Origin: Acinetobacter oleivorans DR1 | GTDB taxonomy: Bacteria > Pseudomonadota > Gammaproteobacteria > Pseudomonadales > Moraxellaceae | Assembly: GCF_000196795.1 (NCBI RefSeq) | Contig: NC_014259.1 | Location: 1,426,001 to 1,490,000 of the forward strand | DNA length: 64,000 bases | Reading direction: 5' to 3' | Part shown: positions 9,314 to 17,516 of the stretch, in pieces | Position numbering within the stretch: the first letter of the stretch is position 1 | Layout of the letters: each line of letters opens with the position of its first letter | The notes under the pieces: generated by a model | The model's database searches: none | What the model was told of the DNA's origin: nothing | Seen by the model: only the letters and a program-made list of their open reading frames with translations | Program-made: the position numbers and the translations under genes

Positions 9314-10111
9314 ATGAATAGATTTCTAATGACGTCACTTGCATTGATATGTACAACGGGCTTTGCTCATGAACCTTATGTAGCGCCTGTAGCTTATAAA
9401 ACTGAACAGACTCAAGTACCTGTAATTGCTGGTTATGCTGAAGAAGCATTAAATAGTGAATATGCCTTAAAGGATGCCAAGCTTACTGTAATTACACCTA
9501 AAAATGAGCTTAAAACCGTCAACTCAGAAGTTATGCATAAGTCTGTAACTGTTTTTGATGTAGATCTACCTGAAGAGGGCACATACATTGTTCAAACTCA
9601 GGCGAGTTATCCTTTGAAATATGTATATGACCAAAAAGAATGGCATCTATTTGTTGATATGCCAGCTGATAAAGCACCATCGAAAGCAGAACGTGAATAT
9701 TTGATTCCGACTGACCTTAAAACAAAAACAATTAAAACAGAACAAGTAACACGTGAGTGGATATTGCAGAGTTATCTTTCTAAGGGAAAAATTTCAGATA
9801 TTCAGCTTCCTAATACACCGATTAAAGTTAGTTTCTCTGTGCATCCAAACCAGATTAAAGCTGCTCAACCAGTTAAATTAGCTATAACTGAAAAGGGCCA
9901 GCCTTTAGCTTATGCTGAAGTTAATGTAAGAGAAAAGGGTGTGACTGACAAACAAGTGCAGCAGTTTAAGGTAGAAAAGAATGGTCAGGTCGAGCTTAGC
10001 TTTCCAAAAGCTGGAGAGTACTTAGTAGAAGTAACAGCTCCTCTAAATTTGAAATTAAAACCTAAAGATCAGAGTTATACGATTATTAGTTTAAATGTAT
10101 TAGCACAGTAG
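9314..10111 (+). CDS. DUF4198 (NikM-like) periplasmic protein
   Basis: A 265-residue exported protein. ATG 9314 is preferred to an upstream frame start at 9245 because CAGGA precedes it and it gives a clean Sec signal peptide (MNRFLMTSLALICTTGFAH). The mature region holds a beta-rich domain, a middle EWILQSYLSKGKISD segment and a C-terminal Ig-like domain (PLAYAEVNVREKG...GEYLVEVTAP), the arrangement of DUF4198/NikM proteins, which are linked to transition-metal uptake. The Fur-box-like site upstream fits a metal-responsive role. No transporter is adjacent, so the partner is unknown. Closed by its own terminator. Confidence 0.78.
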   Translation: MNRFLMTSLALICTTGFAHEPYVAPVAYKTEQTQVPVIAGYAEEALNSEYALKDAKLTVITPKNELKTVNSEVMHKSVTVFDVDLPEEGTYIVQTQASYPLKYVYDQKEWHLFVDMPADKAPSKAEREYLIPTDLKTKTIKTEQVTREWILQSYLSKGKISDIQLPNTPIKVSFSVHPNQIKAAQPVKLAITEKGQPLAYAEVNVREKGVTDKQVQQFKVEKNGQVELSFPKAGEYLVEVTAPLNLKLKPKDQSYTIISLNVLAQ

Positions 10112-10126
10112 TTTTTAGTTTTTTAT

Positions 10127-10155
10127 AAAAATAGACCTAATAAAGGTCTATTTTT
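10127..10155 (+). terminator. Intrinsic terminator after DUF4198 gene
   Basis: Hairpin with arms AAATAGACC and GGTCTATTT around TAATAAA, followed by TTTTTG. Confidence 0.85.
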
Positions 10156-10298
10156 GTCTTATGCTTTTTAACCACTTTTAAAATTTTTATAAAATCGTTT
10201 TAATTTTCCTTTATTTTTGAAGATACCTACATTCATCCCATGTAAAAATAGTGAAATAAAATTCATGTTGAGACAAACTAACTAATTTTGTGTTAAAG

Positions 10299-10311
10299 TG
10301 AATGAAATTCA
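10299..10311. promoter_or_regulatory. MetR box upstream of metR
   Basis: TGAATGAAATTCA exactly fits the MetR consensus TGAA-N5-TTCA. A second, imperfect copy with a six-base spacer, TGAA-ATAAAA-TTCA, lies at 10252-10265. Both are 90-150 bases before the metR start, consistent with autoregulation. Confidence 0.65.
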
Positions 10312-10399
10312 TTAATGAAGATTTGTCGAAAATTTTATGGAAAAGCAAACATGAGCTTTACCCATTTATAGATAAATCTCTTTTTGTAGGCTTGTGCTC

Positions 10400-11320
10400 A
10401 TGTTAGAAATACGACACCTTAAAACTCTAGTTGCTTTACGCGAGCATGGTTCATTAGTTTCGGCAGCAAATGACCTTTGTTTAACGCCATCTGCCATTTC
10501 CCATCAATTAAAAGAATTAGATCATTGGTATGGGGTAGAGGTTGTTAATCGTCGAAGCAGACCTGTTAGTTTTTCTAATGTTGGACAGCGCTTATTAAAG
10601 TTAGCAGATGATGTTTTGCCACAAATTCAGATTACCCACAGTGATATCACGCGTATTGTGCATGGGCAGACTGGCAGAATTATTTTTTCATCGGAATGTC
10701 ATAGTTGTTTTGACTGGTTAATGCCTTTATTAAATCAATATCGCCAGCAATACCCAGATGTCGATTTAGACTTCGCTTCAGGTTTTGAAGCCAATCCGCA
10801 TGAACTCTTGCAAAATGCAGAATTTGATTTACTGATTACAGCTGATCCAATTGCGTTAAAAGGAATTGAGTATTTTCCGATTTTTGAATATGAATCACGG
10901 TTAGTCTTATCAAATACGCATCCTTTGGTACGAGCTGAAAATATTACAGTTCAAGAGTTGGCCGAAGAAGTTTTAATTACTTATCCTGTTGATAAGCACC
11001 GTTTAGATATCATGTCTAAACTTTTCATTCCTGCGAATATTCAGCCTAGGCAAATACGAACAACTGATTTAACACAAATGCTTATTCAGCTTGTTGCAAG
11101 TGGACGAGGTATTGCTGCTTTACCTGATTGGGTAGTAAATGAATATGAACAAAAAGGTTGGGTCACAAGCCGCCGTTTAGATTGTGTTTCTCCTACAGGT
11201 TTAAGACGAACTTTATATGCGGGTTATCGAACTGAAGAAAAAGAAAAAAGTTATTTTGAAGGATTTTTAAAGCAGTTAGAAAAGTTCTCTTTGAAACGGA
11301 ATGCATATTATTCTGGCTAA
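10400..11320 (+). CDS. metR: LysR-family regulator MetR
   Basis: Transcription activator of methionine biosynthesis genes, using homocysteine as co-effector in the enteric system. The N-terminal winged helix-turn-helix begins LEIRHLKTLVALREHGSL with AISHQLKELD in the recognition region; the effector domain contains FSSECHSCFDWLMPLL and DFASGFEANPHELL, which match remembered E. coli MetR (IAIECHSCIQWLTPAL; DFKSGVTFDPQPAL). 306 residues from ATG 10400, chosen because TAGG sits 9 bases before it; GTG 10394 is too close. No metE or metH lies within the window, so targets are elsewhere. A consensus MetR box lies upstream. Confidence 0.87.
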   Translation: MLEIRHLKTLVALREHGSLVSAANDLCLTPSAISHQLKELDHWYGVEVVNRRSRPVSFSNVGQRLLKLADDVLPQIQITHSDITRIVHGQTGRIIFSSECHSCFDWLMPLLNQYRQQYPDVDLDFASGFEANPHELLQNAEFDLLITADPIALKGIEYFPIFEYESRLVLSNTHPLVRAENITVQELAEEVLITYPVDKHRLDIMSKLFIPANIQPRQIRTTDLTQMLIQLVASGRGIAALPDWVVNEYEQKGWVTSRRLDCVSPTGLRRTLYAGYRTEEKEKSYFEGFLKQLEKFSLKRNAYYSG

Positions 11321-11344
11321 AAATAAAAATTTAGCCTAAGTGTT

Positions 11345-11371
11345 AAAAAGGTGCTTAATTGCACCTTTTTT
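11345..11371. terminator. Bidirectional terminator between metR and DUF441 gene
   Basis: Hairpin AAAAAGGTGC-TTAATT-GCACCTTTTT lies between convergent genes, with A and T tracts on both flanks so it can work for both. Confidence 0.88.
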
Positions 11372-11382
11372 ATATCGACTTC

Positions 11383-11835
11383 TTATTTACCAATAAATAA
11401 AGAGAGTAAGCCTGCCGCAATCAGAGGACCGACTGGTACACCACGGAGTAAAGCAACACCAGCAACTGTACCAATCAGTAAGCCTGCAACCACGTCAGGT
11501 TGGCTTGACATTAGTTTTACTCCACGACCACCCAACCAAGCGACTAATAAGCCAATTGCAATAGCCAGAAGTGATTTAAAACTAACAAATGACTTTAAAA
11601 TACTCTCCCCACTGAGCTTCCCACTGGCAATGGGAGTAAGTACACCAATCGTTAAAATAAGAATTCCTAAATTAAGACCGTGAGCTTGAATATAGGGGAA
11701 AAACTCATTTAATGGCGTAATTTTAACGACAATGAGCACACCGGCTGCAATCGTTACAGCTGCATTTTGACTTAATAAGCCGCAGATCAACAGAACGAGT
11801 AGAACAACTAAATTAACATCAAATTGGGCAAGCAT
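11383..11835 (-). CDS. DUF441 family membrane protein (YeaL-like)
   Basis: Small inner-membrane protein of 150 residues with about four hydrophobic helices. It matches remembered E. coli YeaL closely, including LTIGVLTPIASGKL, AWLGGRGVKLM and LRGVPVGPLIAAGLLSL. No function is established for the family. Monocistronic, convergent with metR; no signal for regulation seen. Confidence 0.88.
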   Translation of the reverse strand: MLAQFDVNLVVLLVLLICGLLSQNAAVTIAAGVLIVVKITPLNEFFPYIQAHGLNLGILILTIGVLTPIASGKLSGESILKSFVSFKSLLAIAIGLLVAWLGGRGVKLMSSQPDVVAGLLIGTVAGVALLRGVPVGPLIAAGLLSLFIGK

Positions 11836-12086
11836 GGGGAGTGCGGAGGAAGTAAATAAATGGAATTGTATAATATTTAAGACACGTAATGTGAATGCTT
11901 TAAAAGATATAGCCGATTTTAAATCTTATTTTTAAGAATAAATGATTGTATATCTCTCAATCCTAAAGAGTTTTAATTTCTGGTTACGCTTGGAAACAAT
12001 GTTATATAAATTAACAAGTTAAAAATTTTAGTTTTTAAAAATTGTGATATAAAAATAGTCATTACTCATGAGTACAGGACAGATTT

Positions 12087-12305
12087 ATGGACATTATAGA
12101 TATCAAAATCAAAGATCAGTTTGATCAGATTCATGATGCAAAAGCGCAACTAAAGAAAAATTTAGTTGAACATGAGAATGAATCGTTAAAGCTGAGCCAA
12201 CGTATTGAACATATTATTGTTGATAATGAAATTATTTTGCCTACTACCGAATTATTATTTGAAAGTGAACAGAACGAAAATATTTATCGAGTAGTCGAAG
12301 AATAG
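12087..12305 (+). CDS. Small hypothetical protein, 72 aa
   Basis: Short, acidic, Lys/Glu/Gln-rich protein predicted to form one long helix (FDQIHDAKAQLKKNLVEHEN), probably a coiled coil. ACAGGA occurs 8-13 bases before the ATG, supporting the start. No signal peptide or metal-binding motif. Located just before the rsuA-like gene in the same direction, 101 bases apart. No recognised family. Confidence 0.6.
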   Translation: MDIIDIKIKDQFDQIHDAKAQLKKNLVEHENESLKLSQRIEHIIVDNEIILPTTELLFESEQNENIYRVVEE

Positions 12306-12406
12306 TGTGCGAGTTACATGAAGTAAATGTAAAGAGCTGCTCGTAGCGTTTAGTAAAAAGTGGAAACTACGTTAAAATAACAGCTTAGTTCTAATGAGAA
12401 AACTTC

Positions 12407-13111
12407 ATGCTGCTGGAAAAAATTTTACAATCACAAGGGTTTGGTTCACGTAAATATTGTCAGCAGTTAATAAAAAACGGATCTGTAAGTATTGATGGGG
12501 AGGTTGCAGATGATCTCAAAAAGCAATTCTCTCCAGAAAATTTAGAGTTTTCTCTCTTTGGAGAAACTTATCAATATCGAGAAAAAGTTTACCTTGCTCT
12601 AAAAAAACCAAAAGGTTTTGAGTGTTCACACCAGCCCCATCATCATCAAAGCGTATTTAGCCTTTTACCAGAAATCCTGATTCAACGTGGTGTGCAAGCC
12701 ATTGGTCGTTTAGATCAAGATACGACGGGCTTACTTTTACTTACCGATGACGGTAAATATCTTCAAGCTTTAACTCATCCCCGTAAACATGTACCAAAGG
12801 TTTATCATGTTACGACTATAGATCCGGTTACACCTGAGCAAATTGAGATGTTGAGCCAAGGTGTGAGCTTGCATCAAGAAAAAGGTGTTTTTGCTGCAAC
12901 AGATGTGAAGATATTAGAAACGCATCAATTAACTATGACGATTCATCAAGGTGTTTATCATCAAGTAAAAAGAATGATTGCAGCTGTAGGAAATAAGGTA
13001 GAAGCATTACATCGCCATCAAGTAGGGCAATTGGTTTTGCCTGAACTTGAAGATGGTGAGTGGGTTTATTTATCTGAACAACAAAAACAGCTCGCTCAAA
13101 ATATCATTTGA
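12407..13111 (+). CDS. rsuA: 16S rRNA pseudouridine(516) synthase RsuA
   Basis: Isomerises a uridine of 16S rRNA to pseudouridine. N-terminal S4 RNA-binding domain (LLEKILQSQGFGSRKYCQQLIKNG region, residues 2-45), then the catalytic domain with GRLDQDTTGLLLLTDDG, where the first Asp after GRL is the catalytic residue. YHQVKRMIAAVGNKVEALHR matches the C-terminal motif of E. coli RsuA. 234 residues is the normal length. The family also contains RluB/E/F; I favour RsuA from the overall resemblance. The downstream acetyltransferase gene is convergent and overlaps its 3' end by 8 bases. Confidence 0.86.
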   Translation: MLLEKILQSQGFGSRKYCQQLIKNGSVSIDGEVADDLKKQFSPENLEFSLFGETYQYREKVYLALKKPKGFECSHQPHHHQSVFSLLPEILIQRGVQAIGRLDQDTTGLLLLTDDGKYLQALTHPRKHVPKVYHVTTIDPVTPEQIEMLSQGVSLHQEKGVFAATDVKILETHQLTMTIHQGVYHQVKRMIAAVGNKVEALHRHQVGQLVLPELEDGEWVYLSEQQKQLAQNII

Positions 13112-13547
13112 GAAAACAATGGAAGGTTTGGAACTCACTATCTCGAATAAATCCCATTTGTTCATATAAACGATGAGATTCATGGTTGTTACTTTGAGTT
13201 TCCAAACTAATCCGCAAAGCATTTTCTTGTTTTGCAAATAAGATTGCTGTATCGATTAGCTGTTTAGCAGAACCTTGACGGCGGAAAACGGGCGTAACAT
13301 ATACATCATCTAAGATATAGTAAGTTGAACAAGCAACTGAAGAAAAACCTAAATAGAGTAAAATAAAACCCGTAATTTTATCGTCTTTAATATGAATGAA
13401 AAACACACTTTCTCTATTCTCAAAACGTTGTTTAAGGAAGTGAAGTGATTCATTAAAATTAGAAGAGGCCCCATAAAATTGGCGGTATTCATCAAATAAA
13501 ACGGCGAGTTGCTCTAAATCTTCAAAAGTCGCTCGTCTAACGATCAT
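13104..13547 (-). CDS. GNAT family N-acetyltransferase
   Basis: 147-residue acetyl-CoA-dependent acetyltransferase of unknown substrate. The acetyl-CoA-binding motif A is seen as VYVTPVFRRQGSAKQLI (the RRQGSA loop) followed by the motif B helix NNHESHRLYEQMGF. The start at 13547 (MIVRRATFEDLEQL) is chosen because AAGGAG lies six bases upstream; a longer frame to 13571 has no such site. It overlaps the end of the rsuA gene by 8 bases, tail to tail. Confidence 0.85.
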   Translation of the reverse strand: MIVRRATFEDLEQLAVLFDEYRQFYGASSNFNESLHFLKQRFENRESVFFIHIKDDKITGFILLYLGFSSVACSTYYILDDVYVTPVFRRQGSAKQLIDTAILFAKQENALRISLETQSNNHESHRLYEQMGFIRDSEFQTFHCFLK

Positions 13548-13645
13548 TTGGCACTCCTTGTAACTTATCATTATGTTTTTACAAAGAGAGCATAACGAAA
13601 AAAACAGCTTTTTGACGTTAAAACTTGTTTATAAATGCAACAGTG

Positions 13646-13954
13646 TTAAGTTTTGTCGCTTTCACCAAGAAGTGCATTAAGTTCTTCAAATAAATCTTCA
13701 TGGTCATCATCTTCAGCTAAAGTTGATGGATTTTGGCTTAATGAAGATGCTTTTGCTTTTCTCAGCTTTAATAATTGTTCCATATTAATATTCTGATTTT
13801 CGATAGCAAAAGGAATAGATTTAGTTAATACGACCTGTTTAAAAAAAAGTCGTACTGCTTGGGCAGGGGTAATTCCCAGTTGTTTAAAAACAGCAAAAGC
13901 CTGCTTTTTTTCTTGGGAGTCAAGTCGAACCTGATAAACTTCTGTTTTTCGCAT
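13646..13954 (-). CDS. RelB/DinJ-type antitoxin-like protein (orphan)
   Basis: The first 50 residues (MRKTEVYQVRLDSQEKKQAF...LGITPAQAVRLFFKQVV) match the ribbon-helix-helix DNA-binding domain of RelB/DinJ antitoxins, in particular the GxTPAQAVRLFFKQ pattern. The remainder is helical and ends in an acidic tail (AEDDDHEDLFEELNALLG). Antitoxins of this family are normally followed at once by a YafQ/RelE mRNA interferase; here the genes on both sides are an acetyltransferase and a pseudouridine synthase, so no toxin partner is adjacent. It may act as a stand-alone regulator or pair with a distant toxin. Start at ATG 13954; a TTG at 13969 is possible. Confidence 0.75.
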   Translation of the reverse strand: MRKTEVYQVRLDSQEKKQAFAVFKQLGITPAQAVRLFFKQVVLTKSIPFAIENQNINMEQLLKLRKAKASSLSQNPSTLAEDDDHEDLFEELNALLGESDKT

Positions 13955-14065
13955 GAATAACAAAACCAAATGATTTTTAATTTTTAGGAATTTATTTTAA
14001 ACCATCGCAATGTAATTTCAATGCTTTTTGGCATAAAAAATAATCTTTTTGTCATTACGGTTACA

Positions 14066-14974
14066 TTACAATGTCAATTCAAACTCAGAATTAAAAGACA
14101 TTCCCTCTTTTGTGAGGGGATCTATAAATGAAATGTGCTTAGCTAGTAGTTGTAATGGTTCCGAGAAATCATCTTCAGCCTTGTGTTGAACTACTGGATA
14201 AAATGGATCATTTTTAATCGGAATTCCCAAATGGCTTAAATGCACGCGAAGTTGGTGCTGTTTGCCTGTTGTCGGTGTTAAGCGATATTTGGCCCAAATC
14301 TGGTTATGCTCGATGAGTTCAATATAGGTCTCGGTATTTGTTTTTGCATTTTCTATAACCCGCATGGTGTAAAAAGGATGACCTTTATCTAAATGCAAAT
14401 GTAGTGTCTGAGGAAAATTTAAATCTTTTTTATAAGGTGCAATAGCGTGATAAATTTTATTGACTTGGCGCTCTGCAAATAATTGTTGATAAATACCACG
14501 CGACTCAACCCGTTTGCAAAATAGAACAACACCAGCAGTTTCACGGTCTAGACGATGAATAGGAGTTAAAAATTCATTGCCTGTTTGTTTTTTTAGTCGG
14601 ACTAAAAGCGTTTCTTGAACATATTGTCCAGTCGGGCTGATCGTTAGAAAATGGGGTTTATCGACCACCAGTAAATCATCATTCTCAAATAAAATCCGAT
14701 GTTCAAATGGAACATGTGATTCATATGCAAGAAAGCGATAATAAAAAATATGAGTATTACTTTGATATAGACTGTCTAATGTTAGTTTTTGTCCATTCGC
14801 CCCATAAATAAGTCCATCTTGAAATCGTTGTTGCCACTCTTGCGTTTTAATATGTTGGAAATGTTGGCATAGATACTCATAAATAGTTTGAGTATTCGTG
14901 TGTGCAGGAAGATAGACTTGGCTTGCGCTTACACCATCAATCATAGGTGGCAAAAAATCGTTCGGACTAGTCAT
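14066..14974 (-). CDS. RluA-family pseudouridine synthase
   Basis: RNA pseudouridine synthase of 302 residues. The catalytic motif HRLDRETAGVVLFCK (Asp in RLD) lies near residue 145, preceded by LLVVDKPHFLTISPTG, both typical of the RluA/RluC/RluD group. The N-terminal 80 residues are not a clear S4 domain. The C-terminal motif GKQHQLRVHLSHLGIPI is intact. Target could be 23S rRNA or tRNA; I cannot tell which. Divergent from tsaE across 111 bases. Confidence 0.85.
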   Translation of the reverse strand: MTSPNDFLPPMIDGVSASQVYLPAHTNTQTIYEYLCQHFQHIKTQEWQQRFQDGLIYGANGQKLTLDSLYQSNTHIFYYRFLAYESHVPFEHRILFENDDLLVVDKPHFLTISPTGQYVQETLLVRLKKQTGNEFLTPIHRLDRETAGVVLFCKRVESRGIYQQLFAERQVNKIYHAIAPYKKDLNFPQTLHLHLDKGHPFYTMRVIENAKTNTETYIELIEHNQIWAKYRLTPTTGKQHQLRVHLSHLGIPIKNDPFYPVVQHKAEDDFSEPLQLLAKHISFIDPLTKEGMSFNSEFELTL

Positions 14975-15085
14975 AAAAAAGTGTAAATATGTAAGAAAAT
15001 TGATATAAAAAAAGCCAACTTCTAGGGCTTAAGTAGGCTTTTAAGGCAGGGCAATGTTATCATATCGATTATTTCGAATCATGTT

Positions 15086-15568
15086 ATGTGTGCTATGTCG
15101 TATTCATTGAAATTGGTCTTAAATCATGAAGAAGATACTGAGCGTTTAGCTCAAGCTTTGGCGCAGCATGTTCAGTCGGGTGTAATTTATTTAATTGGGG
15201 ATCTAGGTGCGGGTAAAACCACACTTACGCGCTATTTCTTACAGGCTTTGGGCCACAAAGGCTCTGTTAAAAGTCCAACTTATACACTCGTTGAGCCATA
15301 TAAAATTAATGATAAAGAAATTTTTCATTTTGACTTATATCGTTTGAATGATCCGTACGAACTTGAATTAATGGGAATCCGTGATTATTTAGATATCGCA
15401 GACGCATTATTTTTATTTGAATGGCCATCAAAAGGTGGTGATGAAATTCCAGAGGCCGATATCATTATTGATATTCAAAAGTCAGATGATGAGTTGAGCC
15501 GTTTAGTAACCCTAACTTTACCTACAGAACATTTGTATCAGACTTTGCAGGAACAGCTTCATGACTGA
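15086..15568 (+). CDS. tsaE: tRNA t6A synthesis ATPase TsaE
   Basis: Cytoplasmic ATPase working with TsaB, TsaC and TsaD to make the N6-threonylcarbamoyl modification of adenosine 37 in ANN-decoding tRNAs. The Walker A loop GDLGAGKTTLTR lies near residues 40-50 and the family motif SPTYTLVEPY near 70; ending with FLFEWPSKGGDEIPEADI. 160 residues, normal. Start ATG 15086 or 15095 (MSYS); neither has a clear ribosome site. Its end overlaps the start of mutL by 8 bases, so the two are translationally coupled. In E. coli amiB separates these genes; here it is absent. Confidence 0.95.
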   Translation: MCAMSYSLKLVLNHEEDTERLAQALAQHVQSGVIYLIGDLGAGKTTLTRYFLQALGHKGSVKSPTYTLVEPYKINDKEIFHFDLYRLNDPYELELMGIRDYLDIADALFLFEWPSKGGDEIPEADIIIDIQKSDDELSRLVTLTLPTEHLYQTLQEQLHD

Positions 15569-17510
15569 TGAAAAGCTAACACAACGTCGTATCCATACAT
15601 TAGACGCAGCGTTAGCCAACCAGATTGCTGCTGGTGAGGTGATTGAGCGTCCTTCATCTGTTGTTAAAGAATTATTAGAAAACTCTATCGATGCCGGTGC
15701 AACTGAACTCATCGTGCGAATTGCTCAAGGTGGTTCGACCCTAATAGAAATTATTGATAATGGGCATGGTATTCATTCTGAAGATTTAGCACTAGCTGTT
15801 ATGCGTCATGCCACAAGTAAAATTAAAACGGCAGAAGATTTACACGCTATTGTAAGTTTAGGATTTCGAGGGGAGGCACTTGCTTCGATTGCTGCTGTTT
15901 CAAGATTGACATTGACCAGTAGCCAAGATGAAAGCGGGATCGGCCATCAAGTTGAAGTAAACGGCACAGCATTTGATCATCAAGAAGTACAAGCTGTTGC
16001 TGCTCAAAAGGGAACCCATATACGTGTTCAGGACTTATTTTTTAATGTTCCTGCACGCCGTAAATTCCTAAAAAAACCAACCACTGAATTTGGCCATATC
16101 GAAGAGATTGTTCGCCGTTTGGCTCTAACACATTTCGATATACGTTTTGTGCTTGAGCATAATGATAATATTAGAATTAATTTACCTATAGCGGATAGCG
16201 GCGAGCTGCGTTTTCAGCGAGTACAGCAATTATTAGGTTCGCAATTCGTACAAAATGCATATTGGATGGATGCTGAAAGTATTAGCATGCGTTTATCGGG
16301 TTGGCTAGGCCATCCTTCTGATGCACGTGCGCAGGCTGATATGCAATATGTCTATGTAAATGGGCGTATTGTCAAAGATAAAACAATTTCGCATGCTTTA
16401 CGCATGGCATATGATGGTATTTTACATGGTCATCAACATTCATCTTATCTACTTTTCTTAGAAGTCGATCCTGAAAATATTGATGTCAATGTTCATCCTA
16501 CAAAACATGAAATTCGCTTTTTAAATCAAAGAGAAGTGCATGAATTTGTAAGGCATTATGCAAAAGAAACTCTATCGCAATTTCAGACAGCGAGTGCTGA
16601 TTTAGCTCAAGCGATGAAAGTAGATGAACAATCAGATTATTCAGTACAGCCGCAGCCGAAATATCAAGAACAATTTTCATTGCACCGAGCAAATGAAACT
16701 TTAAATGCAGATAGTGAGCCACAGACTCAGCACGCACCAACAGAGTTATTAACCGATTTTAATGCTAGTCGTCCGCAAGCTGTTCACTATGCAGATCAAA
16801 CACCAAAATATAATGGTTCTGCTCAATTAAATAATGCGTTAAAGACATACTTAGCGCCTCTACGTGACCAACCTGCTACTTTTTCATTAAATGAAAATAT
16901 TGAACCAGTAACTAAATTTGATGAATTTCCTTTAGGTATCGCAATTGCTCAACTTCATGGAATTTATATTCTAGCGCAGAATACCGAAGGGCTTATTATT
17001 GTTGATATGCATGCGGCACATGAGCGTATTTTATTACAACAAATGAAAAATGCTTGGGATAAACCTGAATTTTGGACATCTCAGCAGTTACTTATACCTA
17101 AAGTCATTTCTATTAGCCGTATGCAGGCTGTTAGGGTAGAGGAGTTAAAACCTCAACTTGAGCGCTTAGGTTTGGAAATTGATTTATATGGCGATGAGCA
17201 AGTTATTGTTCGTGGTGTGCCTGCCATATTACAAAAAGCAGATTTTGAAAATCTTATTCCAGAACTTTTAAATGATTTAGATCCAAATGATGAAGCCCAA
17301 GGGTTACTTCAAAAAAGAGACGAGTTATTAGCTGGAATGGCATGTCATGGGGCAGTGCGTGCACATCGACAACTCAGCCTTTCTGAAATGAATGCTTTAC
17401 TTCGTCAAATGGAACAAACTGAATTTGCGAGCCAATGTAACCATGGGCGGCCAACTTGGCGTGCATTTCCATTATCTCAATTAGATAAATTATTTGCTCG
17501 AGGAGAGTAG
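15561..17510 (+). CDS. mutL: DNA mismatch repair protein MutL
   Basis: Mismatch-repair matchmaker linking MutS to downstream excision. The N-terminal GHKL ATPase has IAAGEVIERPSSVVKELLEN, DNGHGI and GFRGEALASI; a linker of variable sequence follows (about 335-440) and then the C-terminal dimerisation domain. Genera without MutH use a C-terminal endonuclease site DQHA-x2-E-x4-E; here it reads DMHAAHERILLQ (about residues 482-493), with Gln at the last position. The CNHGRP motif near the end is present. 649 residues. Coupled to tsaE upstream; miaA begins 6 bases downstream, so tsaE-mutL-miaA form an operon. Confidence 0.97.
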   Translation: MTDEKLTQRRIHTLDAALANQIAAGEVIERPSSVVKELLENSIDAGATELIVRIAQGGSTLIEIIDNGHGIHSEDLALAVMRHATSKIKTAEDLHAIVSLGFRGEALASIAAVSRLTLTSSQDESGIGHQVEVNGTAFDHQEVQAVAAQKGTHIRVQDLFFNVPARRKFLKKPTTEFGHIEEIVRRLALTHFDIRFVLEHNDNIRINLPIADSGELRFQRVQQLLGSQFVQNAYWMDAESISMRLSGWLGHPSDARAQADMQYVYVNGRIVKDKTISHALRMAYDGILHGHQHSSYLLFLEVDPENIDVNVHPTKHEIRFLNQREVHEFVRHYAKETLSQFQTASADLAQAMKVDEQSDYSVQPQPKYQEQFSLHRANETLNADSEPQTQHAPTELLTDFNASRPQAVHYADQTPKYNGSAQLNNALKTYLAPLRDQPATFSLNENIEPVTKFDEFPLGIAIAQLHGIYILAQNTEGLIIVDMHAAHERILLQQMKNAWDKPEFWTSQQLLIPKVISISRMQAVRVEELKPQLERLGLEIDLYGDEQVIVRGVPAILQKADFENLIPELLNDLDPNDEAQGLLQKRDELLAGMACHGAVRAHRQLSLSEMNALLRQMEQTEFASQCNHGRPTWRAFPLSQLDKLFARGE

Positions 17511-17516
17511 TTTTAC

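Noticed and set aside
13569..13645. Hidden toxin frame beside the DinJ-like gene
   Set aside because: Gap of 98 bases holds no frame of useful length on either strand.
15006..15042. Hairpin AAAGCC-A-ACTT / AAGT-A-GGCTTT before tsaE
   Set aside because: Terminator-like, but no plus-strand gene ends upstream; could be an attenuator, evidence too thin to list.
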